Origin: an uncultured Elusimicrobiales bacterium | GTDB taxonomy: Bacteria; Elusimicrobiota; Elusimicrobia; Elusimicrobiales; Elusimicrobiaceae | DNA length: 5,335 nt | Reading direction: 5' to 3' | Assembly: GCA_934644855.1 (NCBI GenBank) | Contig: CAKUDJ010000074.1 | Span: 1 to 5,335, forward strand | In this document: positions 1 through 5,264 of the stretch, piece after piece | How positions within the stretch are numbered: the stretch's first letter is position 1 | Layout: every line of letters begins with the position of its first letter | Position numbers and translations under genes: made by a program | The notes under the pieces: model-generated | What the model was told of the DNA's origin: nothing | What the model saw: the letters and a program-made list of their open reading frames with translations, nothing else | Database searches by the model: none

Positions 1-144
1 GAACAGGGCATCGGCTATTTGGACGACGGCACCATGGTGGTGGTGGAAGACGGCCGCAAATATATCGGAAAGCGGGCGGAAGTATCCGTGTATTCCATTT
101 TGCAAACGTCTTCCGGCCGGATGATTTTTGCAAAAACAAAATAA
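1..144 (+). CDS. YacL-type PIN/TRAM domain protein, C-terminal end only (5' end outside window)
   Basis: Frame 1 is open from the first base to the TAA at 142-144 and gives 47 residues. They read as the end of a TRAM domain: [21 protein letters not shown], then [16 protein letters not shown]. This LDDGTMVVV...LQTS.GRMIFA pattern is what I know from the C-terminus of the YacL family, in which membrane segments and a PIN nuclease-like domain precede a TRAM RNA-binding domain. The N-terminal membrane and PIN parts cannot be seen here, so only the TRAM end is directly supported. The stop lies 5 bases before the ispDF start. In Bacillus yacL also sits directly upstream of ispD, which supports the identification. 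A different TRAM protein is less likely. Confidence 0.85.
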   Translation, partial: EQGIGYLDDGTMVVVEDGRKYIGKRAEVSVYSILQTSSGRMIFAKTK

Positions 145-149
145 AATTT

Positions 150-1301
150 ATGGATAAAAACAAGACGGGTTTTGCGTCAGCGGTCATTGTGGCGGGGGGA
201 AGCGGTACCCGGATGGGGCGCCCCAAGCAAATGTTGCCTCTGGGCGGGGAACCCGTCCTTTTTCACACGGTGCGCGCGTTTTTAGCCGCGCCGCAAATCG
301 GGCAAGTGGTGGTTGTCACCCCGCCGGAAAATCAAGCGGCGTTGGCGGCTGAATTTGAGGGCTTAACTTTTGCGCTTCCCGGGTCCACCCGGTTGGAATC
401 GGTCATAAACGGCGTGCAAAAAACGGCGCCGCAGGCCCAAGTGGTGGCCGTGCATGACGGCGCCCGCCCGTTGGTAAAGCCGGAGCTGATTGGCCGTTGT
501 GTGCAAGAGGCGCTCACCCATGGGGCCGCGCTGTTGGCGGTGCCTGTGAAAGACACCATTAAAGTATGTGCAGGCCATACCGTGCAAAACACGCCGGAGC
601 GCGGCACGCTGTGGGCGGCGCAGACCCCCCAATGCTACCGCCGGGCGGTGCTAGTGGAAGCGTTGGAAAAGTTCGGCTCCCAAAAGGACGCTACGGACGA
701 ATCCCAACTGGTAGAAAAACTGGGGGTGGCGGTGCGGGTTGTACCGTCGGACTATACCAATTTCAAAATTACCACGCCGGAAGATTTAATTTTTGCCGAG
801 GCACTTATGCAAGAAAATTTTATATACCGTACGGGTTTCGGGTTTGATTTGCACCGCCTGGAACCGGGGATTAAAATGTTTATGGGCGGGGCGGAAATCC
901 CGCATACGAAAGGTTTTCAGGGCCATAGCGACGGAGATTTAGTCCTCCACGCTGTTTGTGACGCGGTTTTAGGCGCCTTGTGCGAGGGGGAAATAGGCAT
1001 TTTGTTCCCGCCCACGGACCCCACCATTAAAGGCATTTCCAGCGTGGAAATTGCCCGCAAAGTGTTGGAAATTGTGCGCCGCCGCCAGGCAGAAATCGTC
1101 CATATAGACGCCACCATTATCACGCAAGAGCCCAAAATTAAACCGCATTACGGCACCGTGCGCAATTCTTTAGCCCGCGTGTTTGGTATGGATATAAAAA
1201 ACGTCAGTTTCAAATCTAAAAGTCATGAACACGTCGGCGAAATCGGCCGTGGGGAAGCCGCTATGTGCCAAGCCGTCGCCACGTTAAAAATAAGGAGTTA
1301 G
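150..1301 (+). CDS. ispDF: Bifunctional IspD/IspF: MEP cytidylyltransferase fused to MECDP synthase
   Basis: A 383-residue cytosolic enzyme of the MEP isoprenoid pathway. The IspD part (about residues 9-219) makes CDP-methylerythritol from MEP and CTP. The IspF part (about 225-383) cyclises the later intermediate, CDP-ME 2-phosphate, to MECDP with release of CMP. IspD signs are the nucleotide loop AGGSGTRMGRPKQ (15-27, slightly shorter than usual before PKQ), VHDGARP (101-107), PVKDTIK, TPQ and NFKITTPEDL with K206. IspF signs are GFDLH (D233, H235) and DGDLVLH (H267), the three metal ligands with the same spacing as E. coli D8, H10 and H42, plus E360 and GRGEA near the end. The usual ATTTEKLGFTG segment is SKSHEHVGEIG here. 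A Met at 220 sits at the domain joint, but the frame is continuous, so it is one fused protein. No Shine-Dalgarno sequence is visible before ATG 150; translation may be coupled to the upstream gene. Confidence 0.96.
   Translation: MDKNKTGFASAVIVAGGSGTRMGRPKQMLPLGGEPVLFHTVRAFLAAPQIGQVVVVTPPENQAALAAEFEGLTFALPGSTRLESVINGVQKTAPQAQVVAVHDGARPLVKPELIGRCVQEALTHGAALLAVPVKDTIKVCAGHTVQNTPERGTLWAAQTPQCYRRAVLVEALEKFGSQKDATDESQLVEKLGVAVRVVPSDYTNFKITTPEDLIFAEALMQENFIYRTGFGFDLHRLEPGIKMFMGGAEIPHTKGFQGHSDGDLVLHAVCDAVLGALCEGEIGILFPPTDPTIKGISSVEIARKVLEIVRRRQAEIVHIDATIITQEPKIKPHYGTVRNSLARVFGMDIKNVSFKSKSHEHVGEIGRGEAAMCQAVATLKIRS
1291..1297 (+). promoter_or_regulatory. Ribosome binding site of the lipoprotein gene, inside the end of ispDF
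   Basis: TAAGGAG lies 8 bases before ATG 1306 and overlaps the last ispDF codons (stop TAG at 1299-1301). It is the best Shine-Dalgarno match in the operon. It fixes the lipoprotein start and implies that ribosomes finishing ispDF can restart there. Confidence 0.8.
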
Positions 1302-1305
1302 TAAA

Positions 1306-1890
1306 ATGAATGTAAGAGTTTTTATCTTTTTAGTATTAGCCGTGGGGTTAGCCGCTTGTGCGGGAACCGGGGATTACCGTTCCAAAAAAACCATCCGCCA
1401 AGGGTTGGATTACAGTATGTATACGGAGTATGAAAACACCATGCAACTGCCGGGAGGCCCGTTGGATGCCCCCAGCGTGTTGGACGGCTCCTACGCCGCG
1501 CCGGATGCAAATTTAACGCAAACGGACACCCCTTCGCTGGAAGAAGATTTTACGGCGGAACTTCCTTCCGGCTCGTACAGCACTTACGGTGACGTAGCCA
1601 TCCCGGTAGCCAGTAAAAAATTCCGTTTGGGGGCCTCCGCCACGCAAAAGGAAATGGGCTATTTCCAACGCGCGTTGGACCAAGCGTACAGCCGGGCGTT
1701 GCGCTCGTACCGCCCCACCGGGTTTACCTATTCCGTTTCCGGCGTGGGGGCTGCCAATCCGCTTTCCGATATAGAAGTAAGTTGTATGCTGTCCGAGGAC
1801 TCCGCCAATAGCGTGGGTCAAAAAACCTGCAAATTATTTTTCCAAGAAATCGGGCTTGCTTATGCCCAGTTATTACAAGAGGCCAACTGA
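1306..1890 (+). CDS. Small lipoprotein of unknown function
   Basis: A 194-residue protein I do not recognise. Residues 1-17 form a lipoprotein signal peptide: a basic start (NVR), a hydrophobic core (VFIFLVLAVGLAA), then the lipobox LAAC with C18 as the predicted lipidated cysteine. The +2 residue is Ala rather than Asp, so by the E. coli rule a diderm would send it to the outer membrane. Residues about 19-100 are polar, rich in Gly, Ser, Asp, Thr and Pro, and look like a flexible linker. Residues about 100-194 look folded: a probable helix (KEMGYFQRALDQAYSRALRSY), then a beta-like stretch (GFTYSVSGVG), then two cysteines (about 160 and 175) that could form a disulfide, then a final helix. 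The start is fixed by TAAGGAG and the signal peptide. It lies 4 bases after ispDF and 1 base before cysS, so it is part of the operon, in the place where Bacillus has gltX and cysE. Confidence 0.88.
   Translation: MNVRVFIFLVLAVGLAACAGTGDYRSKKTIRQGLDYSMYTEYENTMQLPGGPLDAPSVLDGSYAAPDANLTQTDTPSLEEDFTAELPSGSYSTYGDVAIPVASKKFRLGASATQKEMGYFQRALDQAYSRALRSYRPTGFTYSVSGVGAANPLSDIEVSCMLSEDSANSVGQKTCKLFFQEIGLAYAQLLQEAN
1877..1882 (+). promoter_or_regulatory. Ribosome binding site that decides the cysS start
   Basis: AAGAGG lies 9 bases before ATG 1892, within the last codons of the lipoprotein gene. It favours 1892 over the in-frame ATG at 1856, which has no comparable site, would overlap the lipoprotein gene by 35 bases and would add 12 residues not expected in the family. 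Confidence 0.7.
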
Positions 1891-1891
1891 T

Positions 1892-3289
1892 ATGCAGCTA
1901 TACAATACCGCCAGTCATCATAAAGATGAATTTACCCCGCAAAACCCGCAGGAAGTGACGATGTACTGCTGCGGGCCGACCGTGTATAACTATGCGCATA
2001 TCGGCAATTTACGCACCTATATTTTTGAAGATTTACTGGCCCGCACCATCCGCCTGCACTATCCGCTCAAACACGTTATGAACGTGACGGACGTGGGGCA
2101 TTTAGTGTCCGACCAAGACTCCGGCGAAGACAAAATGGAAGTTGCCACCCAACGCGAAGGCAAAAGCGCGTGGGATATTGCCAAATTTTACGAAGAAAAA
2201 TTCTGGGCCGATTACGATTCTTTGCATTGCACGCGGCCCACGGTCGTCTGCCGCGCCACCCAACATATAAAAGAGATGATTGCGCTGGTAAAAAAACTGG
2301 AAGAAAAAGGCTATACGTACCGCACGAGTGACGGTATTTATTACGATACTTCCAAGTTTGACCGCTACGACGCCCTTGTCGGCCATGCCCGCATTAGCGG
2401 CTTGCAAAGCGGCGCGCGGGTGGAAATGAGCGACGAAAAACGCAACCCGACGGATTTTGCATTGTGGAAGTTCTCCCCGACGGATAAAAAGCGCCAAATG
2501 GAATGGGATAGCCCGTGGGGAGTCGGTTTCCCGGGGTGGCATATTGAATGTTCCGCCATGGCTATGAAATACCTGGGGGACACGTTGGATATCCATTGCG
2601 GCGGGATTGACCACGTCACCATCCACCACACCAACGAAATCGCCCAGAGCGAAGCCGCCACCGGCAAAAAATACGTCAACTATTGGGTGCATGGGGAATT
2701 TTTGATTTTGCGCTCCGGCAAAATGTCCAAATCCGCCGGAACTTTTGTGACGGTGCAAACCTTGCGGGATAAAGGCTACGAGCCTTTGGCCTACCGCTAT
2801 TTGTGCTTAACGGCCCATTACCGCACACAATTAGAATTTACTTTTGAAAGTTTAGATTCCGCCGTAAAAAGTTTAGAAAACCTGCGCGCGTTGTGCCGCC
2901 AGGCCAAAGCGGCCGCCAACGGCGCCGTGCAGGACACCCCCGCCGCCCAAGCGTGGAAAGCCAAATTTTCCGCCGCTATGGAAGACGACCTCAACGCCCC
3001 CCGGGCGTTGGCCGTGGTGTGGGAAACAGCCCGCAATGCGGAGCTTTCCGCGGCGGAAAAGGTTGCCGTTTTGCAATTTGCCGATAGTATTTTGGCATTG
3101 GATTTGTTTAAGGAAAAACAAACGGCCCCGGTGGAAATCCCCCCGGCCGTGCAAGATTTACTGGCCGCCCGCGCCGCCGCCCGCGCCGCCAAGGATTACA
3201 AAAAATCCGACGAGCTGCGCAGCGAAATTGCCAAACTGGGCTACCAGGTAAAAGATACGCCGCAAGGCCAAAAAGCGGAGAAAATATAA
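1892..3289 (+). CDS. cysS: Cysteinyl-tRNA synthetase
   Basis: A 465-residue class I aminoacyl-tRNA synthetase (E. coli CysS has 461) that loads cysteine onto tRNA-Cys in the cytosol. The N-terminus MQLYNT, then YCCGPTVYNYAHIGNLRTY, holds the HIGH-type motif HIGN (36-39) and zinc ligand C27. The other zinc ligands fit C220 (WHIECSAM), H245 and E249 (HHTNE), with the same 25- and 4-residue spacings as E. coli C209, H234 and E238. The KMSKS motif is at 277-281. Residues after about 340 form the helical DALR-type and anticodon-binding part, ending in DELRSEIAKLGYQVKDTPQGQ, the normal family end. The segment GGIDHVTIHHTNE replaces the common GGIDLxFPHHENE, a variant I believe occurs in part of the family. 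The start at 1892 is chosen by its Shine-Dalgarno site and the family N-terminus. It lies 1 base after the lipoprotein stop and 1 base before add. Confidence 0.97.
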   Translation: MQLYNTASHHKDEFTPQNPQEVTMYCCGPTVYNYAHIGNLRTYIFEDLLARTIRLHYPLKHVMNVTDVGHLVSDQDSGEDKMEVATQREGKSAWDIAKFYEEKFWADYDSLHCTRPTVVCRATQHIKEMIALVKKLEEKGYTYRTSDGIYYDTSKFDRYDALVGHARISGLQSGARVEMSDEKRNPTDFALWKFSPTDKKRQMEWDSPWGVGFPGWHIECSAMAMKYLGDTLDIHCGGIDHVTIHHTNEIAQSEAATGKKYVNYWVHGEFLILRSGKMSKSAGTFVTVQTLRDKGYEPLAYRYLCLTAHYRTQLEFTFESLDSAVKSLENLRALCRQAKAAANGAVQDTPAAQAWKAKFSAAMEDDLNAPRALAVVWETARNAELSAAEKVAVLQFADSILALDLFKEKQTAPVEIPPAVQDLLAARAAARAAKDYKKSDELRSEIAKLGYQVKDTPQGQKAEKI

Positions 3290-3290
3290 T

Positions 3291-4520
3291 ATGAACATAA
3301 ACCAAGTACCTGCCGAGTTTTTGCGCCGCCTGCCCAAGGCGGATTTGCACGTTCACCTGGATGGTTCGTTGCGCCTGTCCACGCTGATTGAATTAGCCAA
3401 AAAGGAAGGGGTGGAGCTCCCCGCCTATACGGAAGCCGGGCTCCGCAAACTGGTGTTTAAGGACAAGTACGCCTCTTTGGTGGAATATTTGAAAGGCTTT
3501 GGCTATACGGGCGCGGTCATGCAGAACGCCGCCAACATAGAGCGCGTAGCGTACGAACTGGCGCAAGATTCCATAGCCGAGGGCGTGCGGTATTTGGAAG
3601 TCCGTTTTGCCCCGCAGCTCCACGCGAACGACAAACTTTCCGCGCAGGATTCCGTGCGCGCCGTGGCCCGCGGATTAAAACGCGCCCAGGACGAACACAA
3701 TAATAGCGCGGCTGTCAAAAAAGGGGAAGATTTAGAGTTTTACTTTGGCATTTTGGCGTGTGCCATGCGTAATTTTAACGAGTTTATGTCCCCCTATTAT
3801 GCCATGCTGATTAAGGCGTTGGCGCAATCTAAAAAAGAAGAAATTTTTAGTATTGCCTCTTTGGAACTTGCCAAAATGGTGGTGCGTTTGGTGAAAGAAG
3901 AAAACCTGCCCATTGTGGGGTTTGACCTGGCCGGGGAAGAAGCCGGCTACCCCGCCTCGGACCATTTGGCCGCCTATCATTATGTGCATAAAAACTTTAT
4001 GCGCAAAACGGTTCACTCCGGCGAAGCCTACGGCCCGGAATCTATCTTCCAAGCCATTACGGATTGCTACGCCAACCGTATCGGGCACGGCACGCATTTG
4101 TTTTCTACCGCTATGATTAAGGACCGCAAAGTAAAAGATAAAAAAGCGTATGTGGATAGCTTGGCAAACTATATCGCCAGCGAGCGTATTGGGGTGGAAG
4201 TGTGCCTGACCAGTAATTTGCAAACCTTGCCGGAAATAAAATCCGTCAAAGACCACCCGGTTAAAGAAATGATTAAACGCGGCCTGCCTATTAGCATTAA
4301 TACGGATAACCGCCTGGTGTCCAACACTACCGTCACCAAAGAACTGGAACTGTTGGTGCGCAATATAGACTTAACCCCCAAAGAGCTTAAAAATGTGGTA
4401 ATTGCCGGGTTTAAGGGGGCGTTTTTCCCGGGGAGTTATGTGGAGAAACGGAAGTTTATCAGGAAGGTGATTGATAGGTATAACCTGTTAGCCAAAGAAT
4501 ACGGCATACCTACTTATTAA
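3291..4520 (+). CDS. add: Adenosine deaminase
   Basis: A 409-residue metal-dependent deaminase of the amidohydrolase superfamily, turning adenosine (or deoxyadenosine) into inosine for purine salvage. The active site is complete: HVH in PKADLHVHLDGSLR (H20, H22), HSGE (H242 and catalytic E245), RIGHGTHL (H266) and NTDNR (metal ligand D339). The text after it, RLVSNTTVTKEL, matches the bacterial Add form with NTDNR rather than NTDDP. It is longer than the usual 330-370 residues. The extra length seems to lie around 155-200 (after CAMRNFNEF, before GFDLAGEEAGYP) and around 275-295, both rich in Lys and likely surface segments. GCGGAG sits 10 bases before the ATG. It follows cysS by 1 base and is the last gene of the operon, ending in tandem TAA stops. 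A relative acting on another 6-amino purine, such as aminofutalosine, cannot be excluded from sequence alone. Confidence 0.92.
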   Translation: MNINQVPAEFLRRLPKADLHVHLDGSLRLSTLIELAKKEGVELPAYTEAGLRKLVFKDKYASLVEYLKGFGYTGAVMQNAANIERVAYELAQDSIAEGVRYLEVRFAPQLHANDKLSAQDSVRAVARGLKRAQDEHNNSAAVKKGEDLEFYFGILACAMRNFNEFMSPYYAMLIKALAQSKKEEIFSIASLELAKMVVRLVKEENLPIVGFDLAGEEAGYPASDHLAAYHYVHKNFMRKTVHSGEAYGPESIFQAITDCYANRIGHGTHLFSTAMIKDRKVKDKKAYVDSLANYIASERIGVEVCLTSNLQTLPEIKSVKDHPVKEMIKRGLPISINTDNRLVSNTTVTKELELLVRNIDLTPKELKNVVIAGFKGAFFPGSYVEKRKFIRKVIDRYNLLAKEYGIPTY

Positions 4521-4547
4521 TAACAACTGGTGGTAAGCTGGGATTTT

Positions 4548-4590
4548 AATGCGCGGGGAACAAAATAACATTTTGTTCCCCGTTCGCATT
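4548..4590. other. Hairpin 1 of copy A
   Basis: A 6-bp stem AATGCG/CGCATT (4548-4553 with 4585-4590) leads to a perfect 13-bp stem CGGGGAACAAAAT/ATTTTGTTCCCCG (4554-4566 with 4570-4582). The loop is AAC, and a TT bulge (4583-4584) lies on the 3' side. There is no T-tract after it, so it does not look like an intrinsic terminator on the + strand. It begins 27 bases after the add stop and could protect the 3' end of the operon mRNA. Confidence 0.85.
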
Positions 4591-4609
4591 AAGTGGGCAA
4601 ACCATTTTC

Positions 4610-4698
4610 CAAATTTAAGCCCTTTTGCACCGCCTTTAGGCTTATGTAGCTCTGCTACACCGCGCCTAAACTTGCGGCGCAAAATCATCTTAAATTTG
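4610..4698. other. Hairpin 2 of copy A (long imperfect stem)
   Basis: From outside in: CAAATTTAAG/CTTAAATTTG (10 bp, 4610-4619 with 4689-4698), TTTTGC/GCAAAA (4623-4628 with 4679-4684), CCGC/GCGG (4630-4633 with 4674-4677), TTTAGGC/GCCTAAA (4635-4641 with 4664-4670), an internal loop TTA opposite CCGC, then TGTAGC/GCTACA (4645-4650 with 4654-4659) with loop TCT. About 33 base pairs in 89 bases is far more than chance. Confidence 0.83.
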
Positions 4699-4789
4699 AA
4701 AAATCATGCTACGAACAACTATTCTTGTACTGCTCTGCACGGCAACGCTAAGGAAGAACGGCGGGCGGCTGTTGGTAAGTGGCGATTTT

Positions 4790-4832
4790 AACGCACAAGG
4801 GGAAAAATAACATTTTTCCCCTTGTTTGCGTT
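4790..4832. other. Hairpin 1 of copy B
   Basis: AACGCA/TGCGTT (4790-4795 with 4827-4832) plus the perfect 13-bp stem CAAGGGGAAAAAT/ATTTTTCCCCTTG (4796-4808 with 4812-4824), with loop AAC and a TT bulge (4825-4826). Size, loop and bulge are identical to copy A although 7 base pairs have changed. Confidence 0.85.
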
Positions 4833-4853
4833 TGATGGGCCACATTTTTCCAC

Positions 4854-4939
4854 ATTTGGCCGTCTGAGCGGTCCCTTTGGGCTTATGTGGCGTTTAGCCA
4901 CACCGCGCCCAAACTAAGGCCCGCCCATACGGCGCAAAT
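4854..4939. other. Hairpin 2 of copy B
   Basis: Outer stem ATTTG/CAAAT and GCCGT/ACGGC (4854-4863 with 4929-4939, one bulged base), then TTTGGGC/GCCCAAA (4876-4882 with 4907-4913), an internal loop TTA opposite CCGC as in copy A, and TGTGGC/GCCACA (4886-4891 with 4897-4902) with loop GTTTA. The apical part matches copy A with paired changes. The outer stem is less regular. Confidence 0.78.
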
Positions 4940-5007
4940 CTGAAAAAACAGCCTACAAGCAATTATTCTTGCACTAGCACGAACGGCACAAAACAAGATG
5001 CTGTTTT

Positions 5008-5075
5008 CCGCCTAGCTTTTTTGCTTACTTTTTTTGCAATGAAAAAAGTAAGGCGGGTTTGGGGTGCAACCCCAA
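5008..5075. repeat. Hairpin repeat, family 2, copy 1
   Basis: An 11-bp stem CTTACTTTTTT/AAAAAAGTAAG (5024-5034 with 5042-5052) has loop TGCAATG. The flanking CCGCC (5008-5012) can pair with GGCGG (5052-5056, sharing one base). A second hairpin follows: TTGGGGT/ACCCCAA (5059-5065 with 5069-5075) with loop GCA. The block GTAAGGCGGGTTTGGGG (5048-5064) recurs exactly in copy 2. The T-run precedes the stem, so this is not a typical + strand terminator. Confidence 0.75.
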
Positions 5076-5116
5076 GAATGAAAGGTTGTAAAACGCCCGG
5101 CTCAAAATAGGTTTGT

Positions 5117-5180
5117 CCTGCGGACGGCGGCTCGGGGGGCTAGCCTTTTTGCAGGCGGCCTGCAAGGTGCGGCCCGCAGG
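5117..5180. other. Nested GC-rich hairpin upstream of and inside family 2, copy 2
   Basis: A perfect 7-bp stem TTGCAGG/CCTGCAA (5149-5155 with 5159-5165, loop CGG) is enclosed by CCTGCGG/CCGCAGG (5117-5123 with 5174-5180). The inner hairpin falls in the bases that copy 1 lacks, so it may be an insertion into the repeat. Confidence 0.6.
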
Positions 5181-5231
5181 GTCTTTTTCTGCAATGAGAA
5201 AAAGTAAGGCGGGTTTGGGGCGCCGCCCCAA
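5137..5231. repeat. Hairpin repeat, family 2, copy 2 (with extra hairpin)
   Basis: It shares CTAGC, a T-run, GCAATGA and the 17-base block GTAAGGCGGGTTTGGGG (5204-5220) with copy 1, 156 bases later. The A/T stem is CTTTTTCT/AGAAAAAG (5183-5190 with 5197-5204, loop GCAATG). The G/C hairpin is TTGGGGC/GCCCCAA (5215-5221 with 5225-5231, loop GCC), with one compensated pair change relative to copy 1. Copy 2 has roughly 30 extra bases with their own hairpin before the A/T stem. Confidence 0.75.
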
Positions 5232-5264
5232 GAGAAAAACCCGGGGCGTTTTGTTTTATTTTTT
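5224..5264 (+). terminator. Possible intrinsic terminator, + strand
   Basis: CGCCCC (5224-5229) pairs with GGGGCG (5243-5248) across a 13-base loop, followed at once by TTTTGTTTTATTTTTT (5249-5264). The stem is short but all G/C. It competes with the hairpin TTGGGGC/GCCCCAA (5215-5231), because both use the same CCCC. It would stop + strand transcripts running through the repeats from the add side. The T-tract overlaps the stop and last codons of the convergent gene. Confidence 0.55.

Larger units (their letters stand above)
4527..4744. repeat. Structured tandem repeat, family 1, copy A
   Basis: First of two diverged copies, starting 7 bases after the add stop. Landmarks in order are CTGGTGGTAAG, GATTTTAA, hairpin 1 (4548-4590), a spacer, long hairpin 2 (4610-4698), then a single-stranded-looking tail with CTAC, TATTCTTG (4720-4727) and CGGCA. 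The same landmarks recur in copy B, 242 to 244 bases later. The copies differ greatly in primary sequence but keep the same architecture. It has no terminal inverted repeats typical of an insertion sequence and no transposase. The strand of function is unknown. Confidence 0.8.
4769..4988. repeat. Structured tandem repeat, family 1, copy B
   Basis: Second copy in the same orientation: CTGTTGGTAAG, GATTTTAA, hairpin 1 (4790-4832), hairpin 2 (4854-4939), then CTAC, TATTCTTG (4964-4971) and CGGCA. The offset from copy A is 242 bases at the start, 241 in hairpin 2 and 244 in the tail, so only a few small insertions or deletions separate them. The offset is not a multiple of three and both copies hold stops, so this is not a coding duplication. 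Confidence 0.8.
4521..5255. other. Non-coding convergent intergenic region full of hairpins
   Basis: About 735 bases lie between add (+) and the end of a gene on the - strand. I find no convincing gene: the open frames here are short, lack ribosome sites and follow palindromes. The first two thirds hold two copies of one structured element. The last third holds two copies of a second hairpin family and a terminator-like structure. Short linkers (about 4745-4768, 4989-5007, 5076-5116) show nothing I recognise. Because it lies between convergent genes, no promoter is required here. Confidence 0.8.

Noticed and set aside
807..1301. Separate ispF gene starting at the internal ATG 807
   Set aside because: The frame continues from IspD without a stop and no good ribosome site precedes it, so a fused IspDF is simpler.
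1856..1891. Longer cysS start at ATG 1856
   Set aside because: It would overlap the lipoprotein gene and add 12 residues absent from the family. ATG 1892 has AAGAGG at the right distance and gives the normal N-terminus.
2102..2758. 218-residue - strand open frame opposite cysS
   Set aside because: It lies wholly within cysS, whose motifs are complete. The composition (runs of Phe, His, Gly) is typical of an antisense shadow.
4549..4791. 80-residue + strand open frame in the repeat region
   Set aside because: It runs through both arms of the palindromes, has no ribosome site, and the second repeat copy does not keep the frame (offset 242, stops present).
4527..4988. Integron attC sites or a CRISPR array
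   Set aside because: There are only two long, diverged copies rather than short identical repeats with spacers. I could not place the paired core sites of attC, and no cassette gene or integrase is present.
5025..5231. 68-residue - strand open frame with a repeated PKPALLF segment
   Set aside because: The protein repeat arises only because the two family 2 hairpin copies are 156 bases (52 codons) apart. It has no ribosome site and is a shadow of the palindromes.
4521..5255. Insertion sequence remnant
   Set aside because: There is no transposase fragment, no clear terminal inverted repeats and no target duplication. A non-autonomous palindromic repeat remains possible and is covered in the findings.
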